From PFJX01 sp040757575 (GTDB lineage: Bacteria; Pseudomonadota; Gammaproteobacteria; Burkholderiales; Thiobacillaceae), in NCBI GenBank assembly GCA_040757575.1, contig JBFLXA010000009.1, forward strand, positions 59,574 to 123,573: a stretch of DNA of 64,000 nucleotides. Reading direction: 5' to 3'. Position 1 is the stretch's first letter. Every line of letters begins with the position of its first letter. The notes under the pieces were generated by a model, which saw only the letters and a list, made by a program, of their open reading frames with translations, made no database searches and was not told where the DNA came from. Positions 38,482 through 47,244 of this stretch are shown one piece after another. A program made the position numbers and the translations under genes.

Positions 38482-41400
38482 ATGTGGCATCGGATTCGAT
38501 CTATCCTGGCAACGCTGTTGGTCAAAACCCCGGTGCGCATCGGCCTGGGGCTGCTAGCGGCTTATCTGCTTTTCAGCTGGTTCGCCTTCGAACCCCTGGT
38601 GAAGTGGGCCGCGCCCAAATTCGTGGCGGACAAGAGCCGGCACCAGTTGACCCTGGCGACGGCAAAATTCGACCCCCTGGCCCTGTCCCTGGACGTGCAG
38701 GGCCTCAAGTTGACGGAGCCGGACGGCAAGCCCCTGCTGGCCTTCGACCGGCTGTTCGTGGATTTCGAAACTGCCAGCCTGTTCCGCTGGGCCTATACCT
38801 TCAATGAAATCCGTCTGGTGGCGCCCCACGCAAATGTGACCCTCCTGGCCAACGGCCAGCTCAACTGGACGGCCCTGATCGAGGCCTTCAAGAGTGAAGA
38901 GGAAGACGAGCCGGACAAGCCCCTGCCACGGCTCATGATTGCCCATTTCGCCCTGGAGCAGGGGCGTGTAGATGTGGCGGACAAGCGGGTGGGATTCGAG
39001 ACCGGCCTGAACCCCATCGATTTCAGCCTGGACGACCTCTCCACCCTGCCGGACGACAAGGGGGCCTACAGCCTGGCGGCCACCACGAAACTCGGTGCCC
39101 GCATCCGCTGGAAGGGAGAGTTGAGCCTGACCCCCACGGTGGCCACCGGCCAGCTGGGCATCGATCAGGTGCAGTTCTCCCGCATCTGGCCCTATTTCAG
39201 GAACAACCTGAACATGGAAGCCCCCGAGGGGGAGGCGGATCTGGCCCTGAACTACCGGGTGGCCTGGGTGGACAAGAAACTCTCCGTGGTCGTGGACGGC
39301 CTGACTGTCCATCTGAACGCACTGGCGTTTAGGGGCAAGGGGATCGCCGAACCGGCTGTGCGCCTGGATAGCCTGGCCCTCACGGGCGGGCGCTTCGATC
39401 TGGACAGCCGCACCCTGGAGATCGGCAGCATCGCCCTGCAGGGGGGCCAGGTTGCCCTGGCCCGGGACCGGCAGGGTCGGCTGGACATCCAGGACTGGTT
39501 CGTTGCCAGTGCGCCTTCAGAACATGAAGCCGTTGCCGAAAAGCCCGTCGAGACCGCCCCCGTTTCGCAGACTCCTGCCCCACAGCCCTGGAAGGTGAAT
39601 CTGGCCGGTTTTTCCCTGGATGGTGTGGGCGTGCGCATGAAGGATGCCACTTTCAGCCAGCCCCTCGCCGTGGCGGTAGGCAATGTCAAGCTGGGTTTCC
39701 ATGCCCGGGCGGAAGCCGGCGCCGGCGCGCCCCAGGTCATCGTCGAGGGGCTGGGTCTGGATATCGGTGATATCCGCCTGACTTCAGGTGCAGCAAAATC
39801 TCCCTTCTTCAGCCTGGCGGGTATCTTCCTGAAGGAGGGGGCCTTGGACCTGGCCCGGCAACAGGCCAGTCTGGCCGGCTTGCGCCTGGAGGGGGGCACC
39901 CTGTCCGTGGTACGCAATGCCGCCGGTCAGATTGATCTGCTGGATGCCTTCCGGACCCATGATGCGAAACCGGCTGCCAAGCCCCTGGCCATTGCCAGGG
40001 CGGACGGGCCGAAGACCCCGGCCGCTTCCGCCTGGCGGTACCGGGTGGAAGAAGTGGGACTGGACGGTTTTCAGATCCAGGTAAGGGATGAAAGCGTGCA
40101 ACCCGCCGGGCAGCTGGACCTGGTGTCCATCAAAGCCGCCGTCAAGGGGGTGAGTGAAGACTTGGCCCAGGCCCTGCCGGTCCAGTTGAGCCTGAATGTG
40201 AAGCAGGGCGGCGCATTCCAGACCCAGGGCAAGGTTGTGCCCGCCAAGGCGGGAGTGGACCTGCAACTCAAGCTCAGCAATCTGAGCCTGAAGCCCGCCC
40301 AGCCCTATGTCAGCCAGGCTGCCAACCTGACCCTGGCCTCCGGCGCGGTGTCCGGCAGCGGGCGGCTGAAATTTGACGGCGGCCTGCGTTTCGACGGGGG
40401 CTTCCAGGTGGCCGACCTGTTGCTCAACGAAACCGAGGGGGGCGCCCGATTCCTGGCCTGGAAGCGTCTTTCCAGCGACAGCCTGCGTTACCGGCCCGAG
40501 GCCCTGGACATCGACGAGCTGAAACTGGATGGCCTGGGGGCCAAGCTGGTGATCTACCAGGACAAGACGGTCAACCTGAAGAAGATCTTGAAGTCTTCGT
40601 CGCCATCGCCGGGCGGGGACACGGTTGAGGGAGAGACAACCCCGGTTGTGGCTGCCAAGCCGGGTTCCCTCACCCCCAGCCCCTCTCCCGAGGGGAGTGT
40701 GAAAAATACGGAGCAAACATCCCCGCCCGCCACCCGCATGACCATCGACCGTATCCGGGTGGAAAACGGCGAGCTGGACTTTGCCGACCATTCCCTGTCA
40801 CTGCCTTTCGGCACCCGGATCCACAAGTTCAGGGGGGCCTTCAATGGCATCTCCACCCAGCCCGGCAGCGCCGCCCAGCTGGAACTGGACGGCCAGGTGG
40901 ACGAGTACGGCCTGGCCCGGGCTGTGGGCCAGCTGGACCTGTTCGATCCCACCGCCTTCATGGACATCAAGGTGGTGTTCCAGAACGTGGAAATGACCAG
41001 CCTGACCCCCTATACGGCCACCTTCGTGGGACGCAAGATCCAGTCCGGCAAGCTGTCCCTGGACCTGGAGTACAAGATCAAGAACCGGGAGTTGCTGGGG
41101 GAAAACCAGATCATCATGGACAAGCTCACCCTGGGTGAGCGGGTGGAAAGCCCCACGGCCAAGGACCTGCCCCTGGACCTAGCCATCGCCATCCTCCAGG
41201 ACAGCGATGGCCGCATCGACCTGGGCCTGCCCGTGTCCGGCAGCCTGGACGATCCCCAGTTCAGCTACGGACGCATCATCTGGAAGGCCATCGGCAACAT
41301 CCTCACCAAGATCGTCACAGCGCCCTTCCGGGCCCTAGGGGCCCTGTTTGGCGGGGGAGGGGAGAAGCTGGAGAAGATTGCCTTCGAGGCGGGTGAGGCC

Positions 41401-42033
41401 GGGCTCACGCCGCCGGAAAAGGAAAAACTCAAGCAGATCGCCGCCATCCTCAACAAGCGGCCGGGCCTGTCCCTGACCGTCCACCCGGCCTGGTCTGTTG
41501 GCCAGGATCGGCCGGTGATGAAAGAGGCCCGCCTGCGTCGGGCCGTGGCAGAAAAGATGGGCCTGAAATTGCGGGCTGATGAAGAACCCGGGCCCATTTC
41601 CACTGGCAACCCCAAGGTCCAGGGCGCCCTCGAAGCCCTGTATGCCGCCCGCTTGGGGGAGACGGAGTGGAATACGCTTCAGGCCAAATGGCGCCAGGCC
41701 AACCCGGAAAAGCAGCCGCAAAGCGGTGCCGGTAAGCTCATGTCCCGTCTGAAGGGTCTGCTGAAGAAGGATGAGCCCTTGTCGGAGGCCGACAGAACGG
41801 CCTTGCAGGGCACGGATTTGCATGGCTTGCTATACGAGCGTCTTTTGGCCGGTGAAACGGTCACGGACGCAGATTTGCAGGCCCTGGCCCGGTCCCGGGG
41901 AGAGGCCGTGGTGGCTGGTTTGGCTGCTGCCGGGGCTCCGGCGGAGCGGGTGCAGACCGGTGTGCCGGAAGCCGCTGCTGAATCAGGTGGGGAAATCCCT
42001 GCACGCATGGAGTTGGCGGTGGCAAAGCGTTGA
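38482..42033 (+). CDS. DUF748 (AsmA-like) envelope protein
   Basis: 1,183 residues. Start is the ATG at 38482 with AAGGAG (38470-38475) six bases upstream. An N-terminal membrane helix (about 16-38) is followed by a long beta-rich periplasmic part of the AsmA/DUF748 kind (repeated blocks such as NEIRLVAPHANVTLLANGQLNW and VENGELDFADHSL), then a C-terminal region with amphipathic and charged segments (about 950-1180). Large AsmA-like proteins are thought to bridge the envelope and move phospholipids. A copy of a short G/C-rich genomic repeat lies inside the gene at 40667-40697, encoding a Pro/Ser-rich stretch. Confidence 0.88.
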   Translation: MWHRIRSILATLLVKTPVRIGLGLLAAYLLFSWFAFEPLVKWAAPKFVADKSRHQLTLATAKFDPLALSLDVQGLKLTEPDGKPLLAFDRLFVDFETASLFRWAYTFNEIRLVAPHANVTLLANGQLNWTALIEAFKSEEEDEPDKPLPRLMIAHFALEQGRVDVADKRVGFETGLNPIDFSLDDLSTLPDDKGAYSLAATTKLGARIRWKGELSLTPTVATGQLGIDQVQFSRIWPYFRNNLNMEAPEGEADLALNYRVAWVDKKLSVVVDGLTVHLNALAFRGKGIAEPAVRLDSLALTGGRFDLDSRTLEIGSIALQGGQVALARDRQGRLDIQDWFVASAPSEHEAVAEKPVETAPVSQTPAPQPWKVNLAGFSLDGVGVRMKDATFSQPLAVAVGNVKLGFHARAEAGAGAPQVIVEGLGLDIGDIRLTSGAAKSPFFSLAGIFLKEGALDLARQQASLAGLRLEGGTLSVVRNAAGQIDLLDAFRTHDAKPAAKPLAIARADGPKTPAASAWRYRVEEVGLDGFQIQVRDESVQPAGQLDLVSIKAAVKGVSEDLAQALPVQLSLNVKQGGAFQTQGKVVPAKAGVDLQLKLSNLSLKPAQPYVSQAANLTLASGAVSGSGRLKFDGGLRFDGGFQVADLLLNETEGGARFLAWKRLSSDSLRYRPEALDIDELKLDGLGAKLVIYQDKTVNLKKILKSSSPSPGGDTVEGETTPVVAAKPGSLTPSPSPEGSVKNTEQTSPPATRMTIDRIRVENGELDFADHSLSLPFGTRIHKFRGAFNGISTQPGSAAQLELDGQVDEYGLARAVGQLDLFDPTAFMDIKVVFQNVEMTSLTPYTATFVGRKIQSGKLSLDLEYKIKNRELLGENQIIMDKLTLGERVESPTAKDLPLDLAIAILQDSDGRIDLGLPVSGSLDDPQFSYGRIIWKAIGNILTKIVTAPFRALGALFGGGGEKLEKIAFEAGEAGLTPPEKEKLKQIAAILNKRPGLSLTVHPAWSVGQDRPVMKEARLRRAVAEKMGLKLRADEEPGPISTGNPKVQGALEALYAARLGETEWNTLQAKWRQANPEKQPQSGAGKLMSRLKGLLKKDEPLSEADRTALQGTDLHGLLYERLLAGETVTDADLQALARSRGEAVVAGLAAAGAPAERVQTGVPEAAAESGGEIPARMELAVAKR
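40667..40697 (+). repeat. CCCTCACCCCCAGCCCCTCT-type repeat inside a coding sequence
   Basis: A G/C-rich dyad unit ending CTCCCGAGGGGAG, kept in frame inside the DUF748 gene where it is read as SLTPSPSPEGS. A related unit occurs between genes at 62250-62282 (opposite orientation). Elsewhere such units are normally intergenic. Confidence 0.65.
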
Positions 42034-42041
42034 AAAACCCC

Positions 42042-42069
42042 TCAAGTTTTACCTCGCCTATGCCGAAAG
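42042..42069 (+). promoter_or_regulatory. Sigma-28 (FliA) type promoter for transmembrane chemoreceptor
   Basis: TCAAGTTT, a 12-base spacer (one more than the ideal 11), then GCCGAAAG. It lies about 55 bases ahead of the ATG at 42124 and uses the same -35 sequence as the promoter at 20592-20618. Confidence 0.65.
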
Positions 42070-42123
42070 ATATATATAGGAATTTTCTTATGTAACTTCA
42101 CCTCTCCTTAATTCGAGGTTTAT

Positions 42124-43773
42124 ATGCTCGGCCGACTCAGTATTGCGCAACGTCTGTGGTTCCTTTCCGGCACGGCCTTTGTCCTTTTCATAGGGGCCAT
42201 TTTGCTCGGTTGGCAGGCTTTGAATGCGGGCCGGGCCATCACCCACCAACTCAGCGTTGCCAGTGAAGTGCATTTGCTGAACCTGACGTTCATGGCCAAG
42301 GCCACGCGGGAAAACTATGCACAGATCCTGTTGTCGTTCCAGCACGCGCCGGATAGTCCCACCCTGGGTATTCACGACCACCAAATCGATTTCCATCTGG
42401 AGCCCATCGCCGCGGACAGGGCACGCCAACAGGAAGCCTGGGCCAAGATCATGGCCTCGGAACTGGAAGAAGAAGAAATACCCCTGGCAGAAGAAATTGT
42501 AGCGACGCGTAAGGCCTGGGCAGCAAAAATGGATGAAGCCATCGCAGCCATCAAGCGTGGGGACTTTTCCCCGGAGGTCCAGGCCTCATTCCTGCAAGCC
42601 GGTCGTGAAGAGGGTAAAGCCTACCGGGATGCACTGGACAGGATGATCGAATTGCAGGCGAAACAAGCTTCTTCAGCCGCAGAGGCATCAGACGCGTTGT
42701 ACGAGAAGGATCTGATGTTGTTCGCCATCATGACTTTGGTGGGCTTGGTGGGGGTGCTGGGGCTGGCCTGGGTGACCATCGGCCGCATCCGCTCCAGTCT
42801 GGCCCTGGCTGGGCAGGCGGCCGACACCATCGCGGCGGGTGACCTGACCCGGGAAGTTCCCGTCCTGGGTTCTGATGAACTGGGCCAGTTGCTGGGCAAG
42901 CTTGCCACCATGCAGGGCAGCCTGCGTTCCCTGGTGGGCTCCGTGCGCGCCAATGTGACCAGTCTCGAACAGGCCTCCAGGGATCTTTCCGGCGCCGCCC
43001 AGAACAGTGCCCGGGCCAGCGAAGACCAGTCCGAGGCTGCTTCCAGCATGGCGGCTTCCGTGGAGGAACTCTCGGTATCCATCGATCAGGTAGAAGAGCA
43101 TGCCCGGGAAGCCCGCAACGTCACCCTGAGTTCCGGCAGCCAGTCGGAGGAGGGGGGACGCATCATCCATGAGGCGGCCACGGAAATGACCCGCATCGCC
43201 GAAGCGGTGAACTCCACCGCCGGCACCATCCGGGAGCTGGAAGATTTTTCCGGCCAGATTTCCAGCATCGTCAATGTCATTCGTGACATTGCCGATCAGA
43301 CCAACCTGCTGGCCCTGAACGCGGCCATCGAGGCTGCCCGGGCTGGCGAGCAGGGCCGGGGTTTTGCTGTGGTGGCGGACGAAGTACGCAAGCTGGCGGA
43401 ACGCACCGGCAAGTCCACCCAGGAAATCAGTGCCATGATCAGCAAGATCCAGCAGGGCACCCAGCGGGCGGCCCAGGAGATGGAAGCTGGGGTGCAACGG
43501 GTGAACGAGGGCGTCAGCTTGGCCCACAAGGCTGGGGACTCGGTCATCGGTATCCGGGCCAGCGCGGATCAGGTGACCCACGCCGTGGATGACATCGGCG
43601 TGGCTCTGAAGGAACAGGCCGTGGCGGCCCGGGATATAGCACAGAAGGTGGAACGCATCGCCCAGGGGGCGGAAGAAAACAGTGCCACCGTGGCCCAGAC
43701 TGCAGCCGCCGCCCGGCAGATGGAATCCCTGGCAGCGGAACTCCAGGGGCTGGCCGGCCGGTTCAAGGTCTAA
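42124..43773 (+). CDS. Transmembrane methyl-accepting chemotaxis protein
   Basis: 549 residues. Membrane helices at about 14-34 and 196-219 enclose a periplasmic four-helix-bundle ligand domain of about 160 residues; a HAMP domain (about 220-275) and the signalling domain with ADQTNLLALNAAIEAARAGEQ (about 395-415) follow. No C-terminal CheR-docking pentapeptide is seen. The ligand is unknown. A flagellar-type promoter precedes the gene and a strong hairpin follows it. Confidence 0.95.
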   Translation: MLGRLSIAQRLWFLSGTAFVLFIGAILLGWQALNAGRAITHQLSVASEVHLLNLTFMAKATRENYAQILLSFQHAPDSPTLGIHDHQIDFHLEPIAADRARQQEAWAKIMASELEEEEIPLAEEIVATRKAWAAKMDEAIAAIKRGDFSPEVQASFLQAGREEGKAYRDALDRMIELQAKQASSAAEASDALYEKDLMLFAIMTLVGLVGVLGLAWVTIGRIRSSLALAGQAADTIAAGDLTREVPVLGSDELGQLLGKLATMQGSLRSLVGSVRANVTSLEQASRDLSGAAQNSARASEDQSEAASSMAASVEELSVSIDQVEEHAREARNVTLSSGSQSEEGGRIIHEAATEMTRIAEAVNSTAGTIRELEDFSGQISSIVNVIRDIADQTNLLALNAAIEAARAGEQGRGFAVVADEVRKLAERTGKSTQEISAMISKIQQGTQRAAQEMEAGVQRVNEGVSLAHKAGDSVIGIRASADQVTHAVDDIGVALKEQAVAARDIAQKVERIAQGAEENSATVAQTAAAARQMESLAAELQGLAGRFKV

Positions 43774-43790
43774 TCCGGCGTTCATTCCTG

Positions 43791-43824
43791 GAAAGGCCCG
43801 GTTCACGGGCCTTTCACTTTTCTG
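43791..43824 (+). terminator. Rho-independent terminator after chemoreceptor gene
   Basis: GAAAGGCCCG-GTTCA-CGGGCCTTTC, a 10-base perfect stem, followed by ACTTTTC. It lies 18 bases after the chemoreceptor stop. Confidence 0.8.
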
Positions 43825-43861
43825 GCGGATAATAGGACTTTTCCTATAGCCGGTTTTTTCC

Positions 43862-45370
43862 ATGCAGGAATACCCTACCCTCGCCGCCATCGATCTTGGC
43901 TCCAATTCGTTTCACCTCCAGGTGGGGCGGGTCGAGGGGGAGCAATTGTTCTATCTGGACTCTCTCAAGGAATCCGTTCGTCTTGCGGCGGGTCTGACAG
44001 AACAGAAGAAACTTGATGGTCCTGCTCAGAAGCGCGCCCTGAACTGTCTTGCCCGCTTCGGTGAACGCCTGCAGGGCATGCCTGCTGGCGCAGTACGGGC
44101 AGTAGGAACTTCTGCCCTGCGGGTGGCCAAAAACGCCCCGGCTTTCCTGGACAAGGCCCGGGAAGCCTTGGGCTTCGACATCGACATCGTTGCAGGTCGG
44201 GAGGAAGCCCGTCTTATCTATCTGGGCGTAGCCCACAGTCTGCCTTTGACCCAGACCCCCCGTCTGGTGGTGGACATTGGCGGCGGCTCCACGGAGTGCA
44301 TCCTCGGCGTGGGCTACGAGCCGCGGGATCGGGAAAGTCTGCGCATGGGCTGCGTGGGTTACACCAAGCAGTTTTTTGCAGATGGCCACCTTAGCCGGGC
44401 CGCCTTCCAGGATGCAGAGACCACGGCCCGGGTGGAGATCCAGGCCGTTGCTTCAGGTTTTCGTGCAGGAGCCTGGGACGAGGCGGTAGGCTCCTCCGGC
44501 ACGGCGCGGACACTGGGGGAGATTTGCGCCCGCAACGGATTTTCCGAGGGCGACATTACCCTGGAAGGCCTTGAATGGATGCGGGAGCAGTTCCTCAAGG
44601 CGGGCCACCTGGACCGGCTGGACCTGGAGGGCATGAAACCTGATCGCCGCCCGGTCATGGCGGGGGGGCTGAGTGTGATGTTGGCCATCTTCCGGGAATT
44701 GGGCATCCAGACCATGACACCCGCTCTTGGGGCCATGAGGGAAGGCATTCTCTGGGACTTGTTGGGCCGGGTACACGATCAGGACATGCGGGATGTGACG
44801 GTGGCCCAGTTCCAGCGTCGCTATCAAGTGGACAGGAAGCAAGCCCAGCGGGTGGAAACCCTGGCTCTGAAACTGTTCCAGGACATCGCCCCCTCTGTGG
44901 GGGAACCCATGGACGTGGCCCGCCAGCGCCTGTCCTGGTCGGCTCGGCTCCATGAGGTGGGCATCTCCATCGCCCATTCCGGCCTACATAAACATGGCGC
45001 ATACATACTGGAAAACGCCGATATGCCCGGGTTTTCCCGCAAGGACCAGATGAACATGGCGATTCTGGTGCGGGCCAGTCGGGGTAGTCTGAAAAAGCTT
45101 TCTCTGCCCTGGGGAGAGTTGAACTGGCCCCTCATCATCTGCCTGCGTCTGGCGGTGTTGTTCGGCCTGGGCCGCAGGGATCTGTCCCTATCGGGACTGG
45201 GCTTGGTAAGCCGTCAGGGAGAGCGGGCTGAGGAATGGGACCTGGTTGTGCCCGGCAGCTTTCTGGAAGCCAATCCCCTGACACAGGCTGCCCTGGAGGA
45301 TGAACTCGATGAGTGGCGCGGCGTGGCTCCCGCTGTACGGCTGGCAGGGTTGAACATCGTTTCACGCTGA
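43862..45370 (+). CDS. ppx: Exopolyphosphatase / guanosine pentaphosphatase (Ppx/GppA)
   Basis: 502 residues, actin-like ASKHA fold. AAIDLGSNSFHLQVGRV (about 8-24) and LVVDIGGGSTECILG (about 136-150) are the two phosphate-binding loops; the C-terminal third is the HD-like helical part (RLHEVGISIAHSGLHKHGAY). It removes terminal phosphates from polyphosphate or converts pppGpp to ppGpp. PPK1 and a CYTH-CHAD protein lie 6-10 kb downstream. Ppx and GppA cannot be told apart from the sequence alone. Confidence 0.94.
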   Translation: MQEYPTLAAIDLGSNSFHLQVGRVEGEQLFYLDSLKESVRLAAGLTEQKKLDGPAQKRALNCLARFGERLQGMPAGAVRAVGTSALRVAKNAPAFLDKAREALGFDIDIVAGREEARLIYLGVAHSLPLTQTPRLVVDIGGGSTECILGVGYEPRDRESLRMGCVGYTKQFFADGHLSRAAFQDAETTARVEIQAVASGFRAGAWDEAVGSSGTARTLGEICARNGFSEGDITLEGLEWMREQFLKAGHLDRLDLEGMKPDRRPVMAGGLSVMLAIFRELGIQTMTPALGAMREGILWDLLGRVHDQDMRDVTVAQFQRRYQVDRKQAQRVETLALKLFQDIAPSVGEPMDVARQRLSWSARLHEVGISIAHSGLHKHGAYILENADMPGFSRKDQMNMAILVRASRGSLKKLSLPWGELNWPLIICLRLAVLFGLGRRDLSLSGLGLVSRQGERAEEWDLVVPGSFLEANPLTQAALEDELDEWRGVAPAVRLAGLNIVSR

Positions 45371-45419
45371 TCTGCCCGGGCACGGGCAGCCCGGCAAAGA
45401 ACATCGCATCCCGGCAGTA

Positions 45420-45439
45420 CCTGTCAGTCCTTCGACAGG
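45420..45439. promoter_or_regulatory. Dyad CCTGTC-N8-GACAGG upstream of sigma-54 promoter
   Basis: Perfect 6-base arms. About 95-110 bases ahead of the -24 box at 45532, within the normal range for an enhancer-binding-protein site. A second dyad, GGCAGG-AAAA-CCTGCC, is at 45464-45479. Either could be the activator site or part of the ppx transcript end. Confidence 0.4.
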
Positions 45440-45531
45440 CATTCCGAGGGCTCAACAGCCCAGGGCAGGAAAACCTGCCGTCCCGTGTCTGCAAGCCAGT
45501 AATTTAGGCGTTTCCCATTGAGAGACACGCA

Positions 45532-45548
45532 TGGCACGCAACCTGCAT
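45532..45548 (+). promoter_or_regulatory. Sigma-54 (RpoN) promoter for PEP-CTERM gene
   Basis: TGGCACG-CAAC-CTGCAT: GG at 45533-45534 and GC at 45545-45546 have the required 12-base offset of -24/-12 elements, one mismatch from TGGCACG-N4-TTGCA. Located 35 bases ahead of the ATG at 45583. PEP-CTERM genes in exosortase-bearing bacteria are commonly controlled by RpoN with the PrsK/PrsR pair. Confidence 0.75.
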
Positions 45549-45582
45549 ATACATGACCATTCAACGTTTATGAAGGTCTGCC

Positions 45583-46314
45583 ATGCTGGATAAAGCCTTG
45601 TTTGCGGTCACCGCCTTGTGCCTTGCGGGCTCTGCCTCTGCCAATATTGCTTCCTTGGTACCGGTATCGGCCACCCTGACGGCTGACAACCACTATGGCC
45701 TGTTCCTTGGAGATGTGGACGGCGGCAATCTGGTCTCCATTGGCCGCAACGAATACGGTCATGGTGGGAGCCCAGGCAGCTACAACTGGTCCAGGGCCGA
45801 ACATTGGGATTTCCTTGCCGGCCCAGGTCAGTACCTCTACGTCATGGCTTGGGATGATGGCGGTGCCCAGGGCTGGATCGGCGCCTTCTCCTGGCAATCC
45901 AATACGCTGCAATCCAACACCACAGATTGGCTCTCGTCCATTGCTCCAGGTGCCAACCCGGGCACAAGCGGCAATCTGCCCTCTAGCGGTGTACTGGAGG
46001 GGTATATCGCCTCCGCAACCTGGATGTCCCCTGCCGCCAGTGCCGCCAATGGCACCACCCCCTGGGGCAGCATTGCCGGCGTGGGAAATGCCCGGTGGAT
46101 CTGGCACGACAGCTTGGCGGCCAACAGTGCATCCGACGGTCATTTCGCCATGTTCCGCTCGGTCAACCCTCTGGTGTCTGCCGTGCCCGAGCCCCGTACC
46201 TACGCCATGCTGGGTCTGGGGCTGGGAATGGTCCTGCTGGTGGCCCGGCGGCGCCAGTCTTTGTCCGGACGGGGCGTACTTGCTAACGTAAGCCGCCGTC
46301 CCGTTATGGTTTGA
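45583..46314 (+). CDS. PEP-CTERM sorting-signal protein
   Basis: 243 residues. Signal peptide ending SASA (about residue 20), a Gly/Ser/Trp-rich beta-type body without recognised domain, and a PEP-CTERM tail: VPEPRTYAMLGLG, a hydrophobic helix and an ARRRQ basic cluster. An exosortase would cleave it at the motif, and such proteins become exopolysaccharide-associated surface proteins. Unusually, 18 residues follow the basic cluster, where most members stop. GAAGG precedes the ATG. Stops directly against the convergent haem-protein gene. Confidence 0.88.
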   Translation: MLDKALFAVTALCLAGSASANIASLVPVSATLTADNHYGLFLGDVDGGNLVSIGRNEYGHGGSPGSYNWSRAEHWDFLAGPGQYLYVMAWDDGGAQGWIGAFSWQSNTLQSNTTDWLSSIAPGANPGTSGNLPSSGVLEGYIASATWMSPAASAANGTTPWGSIAGVGNARWIWHDSLAANSASDGHFAMFRSVNPLVSAVPEPRTYAMLGLGLGMVLLVARRRQSLSGRGVLANVSRRPVMV

Positions 46315-47046
46315 TCACCCCTTGATCAAACGTTTGAAGTGACCCAGCAGTTCGCGGAATTCGGCAAAACGGGTGACCACCGCGCTGAAATCCGGCTTTT
46401 CGCCTGCAGGTGTGCGCTCGATTGAACTGTCCAGTTGATGCAGGAAATCGTTCATGCGCAGATCAAGCACCACCGTGAGGATGAAACCCGCCACCATGGG
46501 CAGGGGCGCAAGCAACAGCAGGACCAGCAGCAGGTGGGTACGGGTTTCCTTGATGGATTTTCCGTAGCCCGCCTGGATGTCGATGACCCCCAGGACTTCC
46601 CCTTTCTTGGCATTGGTATGGCAGGCCAGGCAGTCACTGCCCGCCTTCATGGCGTACAGGAAGCGCATACCGTCGGCATTGGAAATCTCCTTGTCACGGC
46701 CTGTTTTCATGACCTGGGCAACCGCATCATCGCCTTGCTCTGCACGGGCGGAGCCATATTGCTGGCTGACGCCTGCGCCCCGGTGGAAATCGATCTGCAT
46801 GGGTGTGCCAACCACGGATTTCGCGACGCTGTCGCCGAACGACTGTACCTGATCCCGGGTCCAGCCCTGGTTCATGATCTGGTACATGGAAGTGAAGGTG
46901 ACTTTGCCCAGGGATTGCAGGTTCTGCACTGTGGATTGCTGCAACATTCGATCTCCGAAACCGCTGAGGAGGAGATACGTGCCGCCAAACAGCATCAGTG
47001 AAACCACGATCGAAGCAAGCAGGAAAAGCCGGGAAATCGACAACAT
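46315..47046 (-). CDS. Membrane protein with periplasmic c-type haem domain (DUF3365-like)
   Basis: 243 residues from the ATG at 47046 (GGAGA upstream). Two membrane helices (about 9-30 and 180-205) surround a periplasmic part with a single haem-attachment motif, CLACH (about residues 141-145); after the second helix comes a short cytoplasmic helical tail. It looks like the sensor half of a DUF3365 receptor without any kinase or chemoreceptor output. Next upstream on the same strand is a PAS-GGDEF-EAL protein, 198 bases away. Confidence 0.8.
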   Translation of the reverse strand: MLSISRLFLLASIVVSLMLFGGTYLLLSGFGDRMLQQSTVQNLQSLGKVTFTSMYQIMNQGWTRDQVQSFGDSVAKSVVGTPMQIDFHRGAGVSQQYGSARAEQGDDAVAQVMKTGRDKEISNADGMRFLYAMKAGSDCLACHTNAKKGEVLGVIDIQAGYGKSIKETRTHLLLVLLLLAPLPMVAGFILTVVLDLRMNDFLHQLDSSIERTPAGEKPDFSAVVTRFAEFRELLGHFKRLIKG

Positions 47047-47244
47047 GACAGGTCTCCGGTTGAGATGGACATTACCGGAGAGGCGGGTTACTTGACCTTC
47101 CAATCAGTCCGTTTCCCCGGGGAGCTGGACCGTTGGTGCACGACTCCGGGCATTACAAGCAATTAACGGCAATCGCCCGGCTTTATTGAGCCCCGCCTGG
47201 GTGCACAGCGGGCCCCGGCTACCGGCAATCCGATCAGGTATCGC

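Noticed and set aside
45570..45593. ATG at 45570 as the PEP-CTERM start
   Set aside because: That frame stops after seven codons; the ATG at 45583 has GAAGG and begins a signal peptide.
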